Part shown: positions 1-9,334 of the stretch, piece by piece
How the letters are laid out: every line of letters begins with the position of its first letter
Position numbering within the stretch: the first letter of the stretch is position 1
Position numbers and translations under genes: made by a program
Notes under the pieces: generated by a model
The model's input: only the letters and a program-made list of their open reading frames with translations
Database searches by the model: none
What the model was told of the DNA's origin: nothing
NCBI GenBank assembly: GCA_941918925.1
Contig: OW799237.1
Coordinates: 2,895,201 to 2,959,200, forward strand
Length of the DNA: 64,000 nt
Direction of reading: 5' to 3'
DNA from: Phyto melanocephala
Lineage: Eukaryota > Arthropoda > Insecta > Diptera > Rhinophoridae

Positions 1-2
1 AC

Positions 3-2960
3 CAAACCAAGAGGGTCGAAGATTCGTGAAACGTCCGATATAACCTTTCGTTTTGACGCATTTGTAGCGTCACCCAAGTTGACTCTATATTGTATGCAAT
101 CCTCGTATGCGTTCCAATAAATGCCTAGAACCTTTGCTGCATTATCCACATTTCTTTTCAAAAAGTCATGTTCTTCATCCTTAGATAGGGCTATGTCTGC
201 ACAATTCGACATCCATTTACTTAACTCGAGTCCGGCTTGTGAAAGTAGATCAATGAGTTCCGCTTGCCTTAACATAAGTTCTTGAGCCGAGGAGGCCCCC
301 GTTAGAACATCGTCAACGTAGAAATCTTCAAGTAGAATCTTTGACGCCTTAGGATGAGACTCCTTGTAGTCCCTTGCTAACTGTTCCAACACCCTTACAG
401 ACAAATATGGTGCGGACGCTGTTCCGTATGTGACGGTACATAATTGAAAATGTTTCAGAACGTCGGTTGGATTTTCTCTCCAGAGAATTCGCTGAAAATC
501 CCGATGATCTTCCGAAACCCAAATTTGGCGAAACATTTTGATGATATCTGCCGAAAAGACAACCTTATGCAAACGAAAACGAAAACATACCGCAAATAAA
601 TTACGTTGAATTGATGGGCCGACTTGTAGCTTGTCATTTAGTGAGACATTATCTGCATCCTGAAATGAGCCATCAAACACTACCCGTAATTTAGTACCGA
701 CAACCGGATGATGTGGTAAATAAAATAAACGTCCCTTGTTGACATCTATTTCCCCTGGTGAAAGTTCACGCATATGACCTAAATTGTGATACTCCGACAT
801 GAATTTAACATAGGCTTCCTTTAAAGTAGGATTCATCGAAAGTCTACGCTCCGTAGCATTAAATCTCTTAAGTGCTCCTTGAAATGTATCACCGAATGAT
901 GGATTCTCTTCATTAAATGGAAGTTGTACGACATACCTTCCATCCGTATGCCTACTATGTGTTTCTTGAAAATGTTGTTCGACGAGTGCTGCTTCACTGT
1001 CGCATCCTTTTTGCGCACCTGTTTCCTCAATTTCCCAAAAAGATTGAATTGATTTATCAATATCTGCCAATGTTAAAAATGAGGACGATGATGATTGTTG
1101 TGGGTTGGACGACATTACCGAGGTTATAACCCAGCCGAAAATTGTAGAAATAGCCATTGTGTTACCCTTTTCATCAAGTAGCTTCTCTTGGGTTAACACA
1201 TCCCATACGTAGTCAGCACCCAGTAAAATGTCAATGGGATTTCGACGATTAAATGATGGATCAGCAAGATGAACCATATTTATTCTACCGTAGTCATAAC
1301 GTGTGATGGTACTCCTTGGGAGTGACGAAGTTATACGACCTAAAATGTGTACCTGGACGTCCATAGAAATATTCGAAGTTCTGGATCTTATGTGCAAATA
1401 AGTATGACCATGCGTTGATTCAGCCTTTACCGACGAAATTCCAGTAAGAGCGATTTTAGAGTGATTCCGATGTAAACCTAAACGTTTTATACAATCTTCC
1501 GTGATATACGACAATTCCGATGCAGTGTCAAGTAGAACACGGCATGAGATGAAGTGTCCCTTGTGGTCACGAACATCTACTAACGCTGTGGGAAGAATAT
1601 GTGTAAGATTTCTCCGCATAAACGATACAGAGTTATCTTGAGACACAACCGTATTGAGCGACACTGGTCGCGAGCAATTACGTTCCGATGTGGGCCTATT
1701 ACAACTGGGAAACTCCGACGACACAGCAACTTGAGCCTGATTAGCCGGAGAAACGCGAGCATAATGAATAAGTGAGTGATGATTTCCGTTACAAGATTGG
1801 CATTTGTGTTGAGACTTACATTTATTAGCAGAGTGGCCTATACGAAGGCAATTAAAACAAAGACCTTTTTTCCTTACAATTAAACGACGTTGCTCAATAT
1901 TTAACGATAGAAAATGTGAGCACTTATACGTTGGATGATCAATAGAGCCGCAATCAAAACATTTGTGTTGTATATTTGTAGACACCAGCGATGTAGAGGG
2001 GTTTTTTCTAGAATGAGGCGATTTAACTACAGTGTTTTTACCTAATTCCAGTTCTTCACAGCATTGATCCAAGAATTTTAGAAATTGCGATATGGTAGGT
2101 TTTACCTCTTCACGCGATTTTTCAATCCATTTACGGCGAGATTCAGGGTCAAGTTTATTTTGTAAAATGTAGATAAGCCAATGATCACGCTCGTTGCAAT
2201 CAATTGCATCCAAACCCCGAATTACTTCGTTCGAGATATCAGATATCTTCCGTATACCAACCGAATTTTCCTCCCGTAAAGAAGGGAGGCCCATAAATGT
2301 TTCAATATATGACGTTACGATATGACGAGGACGATCAAACCGCTCTTTGAGTCGACTCCATGCTGCGTTGTATGATAATTCCGAAATTTGCATGTGTTTA
2401 ATTATATTCGCTGCGTCATCCTTTAAAACTGATTTTAGATATTGAAATTTCTGAATATTAGATAGATTTGGTCTAGAATCTATTGCGCTAACGAACAGAT
2501 CTCTAAACGCTGGCCATTCCTTATAAATGCCAGTAAATGGTTCTATACGAATTTTAGGTAAGTCCTCGTTTCGAGAAGTTGATGGAGCATCAAGTCGCTG
2601 TAGCAAAGTTGAATGTTGCTCAGCAAGCCGAGAAAACATTTCTGTATGTGGTTCTGGAGTAGAAACAACTGGATTAAAAGATTTTAAAACGCGTTTAAAC
2701 CACGCCTGACATGCGATGAATTTTTCTTCATAGGTTACCGTTTCCTCTTCAGGATCTACGAAGCCTTCTTCTTCTTCATGATTGTATAATTCGCTTGTAA
2801 GTTCTGTTAACTTTTCCCACGCAGATTCTAATCGAACAATACGCGCTTCTATTTGTTCCGCAAATAATTCCTCTGGTGGTTGACGAATAAACGTATATGC
2901 GCGAGTAATTGCGCCCTTTTCAACTCGACGTTTTGTTTGAATTGTTTTAATCGAAGCCAT
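3..2960 (-). CDS. Bel/Pao gag-protease-reverse transcriptase polyprotein (partial, open at window edge)
   Basis: The ATG is at 2960-2958. I translated the whole frame to position 3 and found no stop: 986 codons, still open. The protein starts MASIKTIQTKRRVEKG. Domains in order: a gag-like DUF1759-type region (around residue 134, LPKIRIEPFTGIYKEWPAF); two CCHC zinc knuckles (residues 334-347 and 368-381, both C-x2-C-x4-H-x4-C); and a short Cys/His segment near 387-395. An aspartic protease follows with LLDTASE (catalytic Asp 478) and LLGAD near 581-583. The reverse transcriptase has LRVVFDGS near 758-765, ADIIKMFRQI (Asp 805) and YVDD (881-884). All expected catalytic Asp residues are present. 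The product would form particles and copy the element's RNA into DNA. The frame contains more CG dinucleotides than the flanking DNA. The ATG choice is supported by the absence of an upstream in-frame continuation and by the usual gag position after a leader. Confidence 0.93.
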   Translation of the reverse strand, partial: MASIKTIQTKRRVEKGAITRAYTFIRQPPEELFAEQIEARIVRLESAWEKLTELTSELYNHEEEEGFVDPEEETVTYEEKFIACQAWFKRVLKSFNPVVSTPEPHTEMFSRLAEQHSTLLQRLDAPSTSRNEDLPKIRIEPFTGIYKEWPAFRDLFVSAIDSRPNLSNIQKFQYLKSVLKDDAANIIKHMQISELSYNAAWSRLKERFDRPRHIVTSYIETFMGLPSLREENSVGIRKISDISNEVIRGLDAIDCNERDHWLIYILQNKLDPESRRKWIEKSREEVKPTISQFLKFLDQCCEELELGKNTVVKSPHSRKNPSTSLVSTNIQHKCFDCGSIDHPTYKCSHFLSLNIEQRRLIVRKKGLCFNCLRIGHSANKCKSQHKCQSCNGNHHSLIHYARVSPANQAQVAVSSEFPSCNRPTSERNCSRPVSLNTVVSQDNSVSFMRRNLTHILPTALVDVRDHKGHFISCRVLLDTASELSYITEDCIKRLGLHRNHSKIALTGISSVKAESTHGHTYLHIRSRTSNISMDVQVHILGRITSSLPRSTITRYDYGRINMVHLADPSFNRRNPIDILLGADYVWDVLTQEKLLDEKGNTMAISTIFGWVITSVMSSNPQQSSSSSFLTLADIDKSIQSFWEIEETGAQKGCDSEAALVEQHFQETHSRHTDGRYVVQLPFNEENPSFGDTFQGALKRFNATERRLSMNPTLKEAYVKFMSEYHNLGHMRELSPGEIDVNKGRLFYLPHHPVVGTKLRVVFDGSFQDADNVSLNDKLQVGPSIQRNLFAVCFRFRLHKVVFSADIIKMFRQIWVSEDHRDFQRILWRENPTDVLKHFQLCTVTYGTASAPYLSVRVLEQLARDYKESHPKASKILLEDFYVDDVLTGASSAQELMLRQAELIDLLSQAGLELSKWMSNCADIALSKDEEHDFLKRNVDNAAKVLGIYWNAYEDCIQYRVNLGDATNASKRKVISDVSRIFDPLGL

Positions 2961-3990
2961 GTTGATTTAAATAACAAATAATTAAAATTTCTACTTACAG
3001 CTTTAATCACAAAGTAATATATTGTATTGTTTTGTTGCCTGTAGTTTGTTGCCTGCCGCTTTGTGTATGTTCCAATTTGTACTAAATTGTCTCTATCTAC
3101 CGACGAATTGTTTATTGTTATGCACACACAAGAATTATATTTATGTATTAGTTTAAATCGCACACGCACCACGACAACAAATCTCTTGTTACTCTCAAAT
3201 TTGTCTCTTATATTTTGCAAAAACCGCACACGCACACTAATATGTTTTTTCTTAAGAATTATTTTATAAGCGCACACGCACAGCAACAATTTAACTTTTC
3301 TATGTACTTTATTTTCTGTTATTTTCTTGTGTTTTTTCGATGCAGGTGTTCATGCAGTCGACACCGGCGCCGAAATTCTTAGACGATTGTTGTTGTTAGT
3401 TTTTATTTTCGTTTTACTATGTATGCATGTAACTACACGCATGCACATACAACAACTTTCAACGTATTTTTTTTTTTCAAAACAACAATTTGCACACAAG
3501 CTTTGACTTGTTCTTATTCTCTTTTTTTTATGATTTGAATTTGTTTCTTTGTTTGTGTATTATACACCCCAATTTTTCTTATATGAACTTATGTACATAT
3601 GTATGTATGTATATGTGAACCTTTTGTTTCCACACTTTTTGTCCAGAGGACCACAGTTTTAATTAAACGATTCGTTTATATACTTATGTATGTAAGTATA
3701 TGTATATGAAACCTTTTGTTTCAACCCACTTTATGTCCAGAGGACCACTATTTTAATTAACGATTTGTTTTTGTACTTATGTATACGTATATACATATAT
3801 GAAACCTTTTGTTTCAACACACTTTATGTCCATTGGACCACTATTTTAATTAAACGATTTGTTTTTGTTTTATAAGTATCACAAACCCGCGACGATATGT
3901 TTGTGGATACCACCGAAATTGTGTCCAAAGAATCACTTTCCGTTTAAAGTAATGCTTTTACCGAAAATGTTAACACTTCACTTTGTCCAA
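2961..3990 (-). other. Bel/Pao 5' leader
   Basis: About 1 kb of non-coding sequence between primer site and the gag start, rich in CACACGCAC-type motifs near 3120-3290 on the plus strand and holding the 93-bp repeats. Short minus-strand frames here lack an ATG or have no recognisable domain, so I do not call a gene. Confidence 0.7.
3613..3880 (-). repeat. Three 93-bp tandem repeats in the Bel/Pao leader
   Basis: Units start at 3613, 3706 and 3799 on the plus strand, a spacing of exactly 93 bp each time. Each contains ACCTTTTGTTTC, then TGTCCAGAGGACCA (third copy TGTCCATTGGACCA), then TTTTAATTAA. They lie between primer site and gag, where packaging or translation-control signals are expected. 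TCCAGAGGACC is nearly palindromic. No function is shown by the sequence. Confidence 0.9.
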
Positions 3991-4011
3991 GATTTGGTTC
4001 GAAGGTCCAAA
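3991..4011 (-). other. Candidate tRNA primer-binding site
   Basis: Directly downstream of the inferred LTR the sense strand reads TTTGGACCTTCGAACCAAAT. It starts with TGG (complement of tRNA 3' CCA), and TTCGAACC complements a T-arm-type GGTTCGAA. This is the position where minus-strand DNA synthesis is primed in LTR retrotransposons. The tRNA identity was not determined. Confidence 0.5.
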
Positions 4012-4013
4012 TT

Positions 4014-4297
4014 TGTTGGTGAACTGACGTAGCTGGCCCGGATGCCAACTATTCCTAACGTTTGCCTGGAGATTACTCCACCAGACCCGAAATAATTACA
4101 CGTACCACAATTATTTGCTTATTAATATTTGTATTTATTTATAAATAATGAGAGCGGACTGTATTTGTTTATGTGAGACACTTGTTGACAACTAAAACTT
4201 GTGTGTGTAGAGAAATGTATGTGAAGTAAAGTTACATGAGTGATTTAGTTAGGTTGTATTTAAGGGAAGTTTGATACAAGGGAATGGTTCCTCAACA
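4014..4297 (-). repeat. 5' LTR of the Bel/Pao element (284 bp, inferred)
   Basis: On the sense (minus) strand it would begin TGTTGAGGAACC and end TCACCAACA, giving a 5-bp terminal inverted repeat TGTTG/CAACA as expected of an LTR. It is followed after 2-3 bases by a TGG-starting primer-site candidate. AATAAA-like sites lie inside. The boundary at 4014 is fairly secure from the adjacent primer site. The outer boundary at 4297 is inferred only from the inverted repeat, because the second LTR is not in the window. Confidence 0.65.
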
Positions 4298-5389
4298 AAG
4301 GGTATAATAACAACTTCATCTTAAAGTATGGAAATTGGACTTGTAGAATTTGCATCAATTGAAATCTATTTTTAGTTTTAATAAAATTTTTTAGGCATCA
4401 ACACAAAGCCACATGTATTTACTTGTCATCTTAAATACAAATGTATGTGTGTTTGCATGTATGTTTGTACTTATTTTATTTAATTGAATGAAAAGTGTTT
4501 AAGTGACAGGATATTTTGATGTTTAACATTTGCAAATAATAGTCAAGCTGAGAGAGACATGTTAACCAAACTGCAATTATTTATAAATATTAGAAAAGAA
4601 GTTTATTTCTATTAATTTATTTAGTTTAAATGTCAGTTGAAGGGTTTTGTTTTCTTATCCTATTTAAGTTCCACAACAAAACATCTAGGGCCGTATTCAT
4701 AAAAAATATTTTAGGTTTATTGAGGGCTTATTTGACAAATTTCTCTACAACATCTGTCAAATAAGCCTTCAATAAACCTAATACGGCCCCTAATATTTAA
4801 TAATTATTAAAATAATAAATTTGTATGTAAAACTACATATAAATTCAAATTAATTCAAATTAAATATTATATAGAGACATGTGTAGCGAAAGAAATAAAT
4901 TTATTTTTAGCCATTTAATATAAAACCATCTAAATAAATTCCCTGTGAGCCAATTAAACAAATTCGAAAATAATTTCTCTTGTGCATGGAGTTTGTAGTT
5001 TGACTTTTAATTAAACATTCTAATGCTGGCCATCCATCCATCTATACATTTATTTTATTTTCAACATCATTATTCAACAGTCAGGTTGTGGTTTTTGTTG
5101 GTATTCTTTTTTTTATAATTTATTTTCCATATATTTTATGTAAAATAAAACTATTTAACCTATTTCCATAATATATTTCAGTAAATTTTAGAAATTTTTT
5201 AGAATGGTCAACATGTACATATTTGTAAGTTTTTTCAAAGCTTGGCAGTTATGTTACAAGGGCGAACAGATACACACACTTCTTTTAATGAAGAAATTTT
5301 CTACAAATAAAATATATAAATATTTTGTATAAAAAGAGTTAAAAAAGATAGAAGGGTACGGGTAATTACCAGACATTCCTATATTAAAG
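4298..5389. other. AT-rich spacer
   Basis: Apart from the hairpin MITE at 4688-4790 I see no coding or structural feature here, only AT-rich non-coding DNA. Confidence 0.5.
4688..4790. mobile_element. Short hairpin MITE (GGGCCGTATT type)
   Basis: A 103-bp near-perfect inverted repeat. The left arm begins GGGCCGTATT and continues AGGTTTATTGA, GGCTTATTTGACA. The right arm is the complement, ending AATACGGCCCC. The left arm has about 15 extra bases. It is flanked by TA on both sides (4686-4687, 4791-4792), as expected for a Tc1/mariner-mobilised element. A diverged relative lies at 42,230-42,330. Confidence 0.8.
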
Positions 5390-5612
5390 TCTCATGTAGA
5401 AAGGCTCTATCTCGTACATTTTACGATATTGAGTTTTTCAGTGATTTCAATACAAATACACCTCGACACAAAAAATTTAACGCAATAGTATCAAAAATAA
5501 CAGTTTTACAAGCGATTTTACAAAAGAAATTACATTACGATAATACAGTTTCTGTTACGTTTTTCTCCTGTAAAACTATAAGTATTTGAGTTAGGGCCTT
5601 TCTACATGAGAC
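5390..5612. mobile_element. MITE with 25-bp terminal inverted repeats (GTCTCATGTAG)
   Basis: GTCTCATGTAGAAAGGC at 5390 is matched by its complement ending at 5612, with 23 of 25 positions paired. The 223-bp interior is AT-rich and non-coding. It abuts the N-terminal end of the mariner relic, so it probably inserted into or next to that element's 5' end. No clear target duplication. Confidence 0.7.
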
Positions 5613-6919
5613 CGATGATATGTTGCTTACAGCAACTTGAAAACTTCTCTCAATTCGATTTTAAGAGACGTATGATGTATGATCAAGCACTAGTGTTTAT
5701 CGATAATGTACTAAATTCAACGGTGGTCGTTGTTCGCTTCAAGACAAGTTTCGTGAAGTTCATCCAAAATTGGTTATTTTTACGAAAACATTGGTGCTGT
5801 GCATGAAGTGATACAGCAGGATCGTCATGTTACTTATCGTGAGGTTGAGTCCGACTTAAATACCAGCAACAAAAAGCTTTCAATATTGCATTAACATTTG
5901 GCTGTAAAATAGATTTATTTGCGTTAGAACCCACATAATTTAAGAATCGTCAAAACAGGCTCGTGTCACTTGGTCGCAAAAAATTGTGAAAAAATACCAT
6001 TACGTTGCTTTACAACATGCATCTGCCAACGTGAGAGGTGGCGCATAGTGGAACTTTGCGTATAAATCCAAAAGTACACAAAGACAATAGACAATAAAAT
6101 TTACTGACAATCGAATGGTTCAGAGGGCAAATTACGGCATTCGAAAGTGATAGAAATAAGAAAATTCCTATGAGACTCTCAATACCTAAAGTACAGCGAA
6201 CTCGACTGTTCGAGTAAAGTTTCGTTCGTGATCGAATGCAGTAATTTGGCCCCAGATCTTGCTATTGATCATTTATTTTATTGTTATAAAATTTTTATTG
6301 CAAGAATCATAATTTCTTAGTGCTCACTTCATATTTATATTTTGAAACGAAATTATAAAGATACAAATGTAGGTCTCAACAATCACATCTGAAATAAGCG
6401 ATTGGCTACAATTGTAATACTCACAAACGATGCTGTATTGTTCAAGATGAGCGAAACCCTTGCAAAGTCACTAGGGCTCTGATCAAATGTTCGCTTGCTT
6501 TTTTGGAAAAACTGGACCTGCCTCAATCGTATCATTAGTGCAACGTAGAGCGGTGACTTCTGAATAGTATACAACCATTTAATTCTTTGAATAAATAACA
6601 AAAACCAAACCGCAAGAGACGGATCATTCTCAACCAATGCGAGCTCTTACACATCGGCTCAGATAAGGGACTTTACGAGCGCTCAAACCGTTGATTTATT
6701 GATGAGTCATCCACCGTATAGTGCTGACCAATAACTTCTTTTTATAATCGTATATAAAAAATAAATTTCGTGGTCAAAATTTTTGGACACACGATGAAGA
6801 GGTTGTTTCATTCAAAATGCATGCCTTGAGGTACCTCAATGGGAAAGAAAAAGGTGCTTTGAAAATTGATTCACACGTATGCAAAAGTATATTGATCCTC
6901 ATGGAGAACACCTTGAAAA
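5613..6919 (+). pseudogene. Degenerate mariner transposase
   Basis: Conceptual translation in shifting frames gives recognisable mariner blocks. The N-terminal DNA-binding part is near 5,690-5,870 (GAVHEVIQQDRHVTYREVE). A linker resembling RWxPHNL and QKQARVTWSQK follows near 5,925-6,000. The catalytic core is near 6,465-6,670 (MFACFFGKTG-like; VTSE-YTTI; a decayed HHDNASSHTSAQ block). The C-terminal block is near 6,690-6,919 (LMSHPPYS, then DFFLF-YIKNK, RMQK-ID-HGEH-EK and a stop). Many stops and frameshifts show it is dead. The blocks resemble the Mos1/mauritiana-like group. A MITE (6126-6251) lies inside the relic. Confidence 0.85.
6126..6251. mobile_element. MITE nested in the mariner relic (GGCAAATTACGGCATTCGA)
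   Basis: Imperfect inverted repeat: the left end GGCAAATTACGGCATTCGA pairs with the right end TCGAATGCAGTAATTTGGCC. The central block ATACCTAAAGTACAGCGAAC is shared with 50,370-50,490, where the sequence is roughly 80 percent alike by eye. It sits between N-terminal and catalytic blocks of the mariner and so is probably younger than it. Confidence 0.75.
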
Positions 6920-6989
6920 GTAATTTTCGAGGATCAATATTTATTTGTTGTCTCTTAAGCCTAATTTATAAAAGGCAGCCCTCATCTAC

Positions 6990-8003
6990 AGGTTCAAAAA
7001 GTACTATTTGCAGATAATGTGCAAAAAAATAATCGTTTACTTTCTCCTTTAGGCGAAGGTATTTAACATCATCAGAAATCTTATTTAATAGCTTCATTAG
7101 TTAGAAATGATTTAAAGATTGGCAAAAATAATTTTTTAGTAAATCTTTGTATATTTTGCAACCCATAACTTAGGTTTAAATATAATTACGGAAATAAAAT
7201 TTTTTTCTTAGATTATCATACAGATCATATAGGGTTCTTTTAACTTCATACAGCCTCTTTAAGTTCCCCTAGTTTAACAACACCAATTCATCCTTGTTCA
7301 CAAGGGTGAGAAATTAATAATCTAAATAGAAAATATGTGAATTTTAAAACTCAATGTCGGTAGAAACCCTTAATCCTGCACACATACATACATCGATGTG
7401 TTGATTACGAAAACATTTTTAATCTTCTTCATGCCACTTCATGGATAAAATCTCAAATAAAAGTGTGTTGAATATAAAATACTACAAAATAACATAAAGG
7501 ATAAGCCAATAAACCAAACAATTTGCTTATAATGCTACATTAATAAATGTGTAAAATTAAAGGATGTGCACGACTTAAAATTAATAAAAAAAATAAATGT
7601 TTGATTTCCAAGTACATATTTGTAAAGCAATTTAGTATTTCTAACAAATTCACTTGGACAAAGATGTATTAGAAATAAAATATATCGTTCGTTTTTGTTT
7701 CTGAAATAAACTTTTATAGAACCAATTTATTTAGCTTTATTTCAAAATTTTCCATAATATTTGCCCAAATCACAACCTAATGTTGAAGATGTACGTCGTA
7801 TTAGTTATAAATATTTTGTTGTTAACTTCTCCATTAATTTTTTATACAACACCAAGGCATATTTTGTCATCAGGTAACTGCAGTTCGAAAATAACATTTC
7901 TGCTTATATTTTTTAATATAAATTTTAAGATTTCAAATAAATGAGAGAAGAGACAAAATTGTTTGTTATGTATGGACTTTGACAGATGAAATTAAAAATT
8001 AAT
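6990..8003. other. AT-rich spacer
   Basis: No supported gene or repeat. TTAAT at 7999-8003 is the left target-site copy for the element that follows. Confidence 0.5.
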
Positions 8004-8430
8004 GCTATAAACACAATCAAGTCCACCGACCATCAACTACAAGATGTCAAAAATAGAATACATGCGTGCTTATGAGAATAATTCTTTTAGCCGCTACACG
8101 ACTACCGACGACACGGCTACTTTTGTAGCCTGTAGCCAACTTAGGCTAATTTCTATTTTTCTTGGCTACAAAAAACAGATTAGTGCTGCCAATACAATAA
8201 ATGCATGAAATGATGGTTTTAAAAACGCAATACATTAAATATCGCTATTAAAAACGCGAAAAACTATTATGGTGGCAGCATTGAAAAATAATAATCATCT
8301 GTTCATTTGTTTACATTAGTGGTCGGTAGTCGTTAAAAGAATTAAGTAGCTGGCGACTTGGCTATTTTTGTAGCCAGCTACTTTTGTAGTCGGTAGTCGA
8401 TGGTCGGTAGCCTTTGATTGTGTTTATAGC
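8004..8430. mobile_element. Foldback-type MITE (GCTATAAACACAATCAA)
   Basis: A perfect 17-bp terminal inverted repeat GCTATAAACACAATCAA at both ends of a 427-bp element, flanked by direct repeats TTAAT (7999-8003 and 8431-8435). Subterminal parts hold further paired blocks (CTACCGAC/GTCGGTAG, GTAGCC/GGCTAC), so the ends can fold into long hairpins. Non-coding, presumably mobilised in trans. Confidence 0.85.
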
Positions 8431-9051
8431 TTAATGAAGAAAAAAATAATCAGCAGAAGAAACAGGCTTACCCGATGAATTAATATGCCTTGATACAACG
8501 CTAAAAAAAATTTTTTTATAGACATTATTTTTTTACGATCACGACTACCACGACAGGATGTGAATTAAGCAATTTCGTTGTTATTTAAATTTTTTTTAAA
8601 TAAAATCGTAACTAAGTCAAGTTTACTATGCAAACACAATTTATTGGGCACCCCAGTTGCAGTCTGAGTAAATACAATTTTTAAGTGGCAACTCAATAAT
8701 GTTAAGAATATTCAAGCTGAGAGTTCAGAGATGCTAAAGCTGGTACAATTTTACTGTTGTTTCAATAATATTTTTAAGTCACATATGGGTGATCACCCCA
8801 ATAACTAATTTATTATTTTGCAAAAATGTATTTTCAATAATCTTTTCTAATCTAATCTAATCCGAATAAATAATAAGGAATGACTTAGAGTTTGTTAGCA
8901 AGAGACGATATACCTCTGATATGATCCTTTTATCTTCAGTTCCCAACAACTAATAATCTTTTGTGTAACTTTTGAAATTTAACATTTATATTAATTATTA
9001 AATTTATTTACCTGAAAGTAATAATAAAAACTATTGAGAAAAAAAAATAAA

Positions 9052-9334
9052 ATTTTATTTATTTGGTTGTTGGGTTTAAGCTGGTTTATATGCATTTTAC
9101 TGGTGCTTATGCCAGATCATCAGTAACCTTTACCCAAATTCTTGAAAAAGTTTAAAATGTTATAAGTTATAGTTTTAAATTCTCATTAACAAAACGAGAA
9201 TTCAAAAATAAAACAAAAAACAATAAAAAGCTTTTTCAAAAACCCAACCAACAATTTTTCAATTTTAATTTATTTTATTTTTCTAATAAATGCATATCAA
9301 CCAGCTTAAACCCAACAACCAAATAAATATTATT
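9052..9334. mobile_element. MITE family GGTTGTTGGG, copy 1
   Basis: The left end ATTTATTTGGTTGTTGGGTT (continuing TAAGCTGGTT) is mirrored at 9290-9334. The arms are about 40 bp and imperfect. The interior carries TTTACCC and CCCAACCAACAATTTTTCAA, both also present in the copy at 28.1 kb. Shared sequence continues beyond the right TIR (GAGCATATCCCGAATAATT at 9345-9365, GACCATATCCCGAATAATT at 28.36 kb), so the real unit may be longer. Confidence 0.85.

Larger units (their letters stand above)
1..4297 (-). mobile_element. Bel/Pao LTR retrotransposon, 5' part
   Basis: Read on the minus strand the order is 5' LTR (4297-4014), primer-binding site, a leader of about 1 kb, then a gag-pol ORF running off the left edge of the window. 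The rest of pol (RNase H, integrase) and the second LTR should lie to the left, outside the window. The reading frame has no stop or frameshift over 986 codons, which suggests a young insertion. A target-site duplication cannot be checked because only one end is visible. Family assignment rests on the gag/zinc-knuckle/protease/RT order and the YVDD RT motif. Confidence 0.93.

Noticed and set aside
2849..3289. 146-codon minus-strand frame overlapping gag start and leader
   Set aside because: Starts with a non-ATG codon, overlaps the real gag in another frame and has no recognisable domain.
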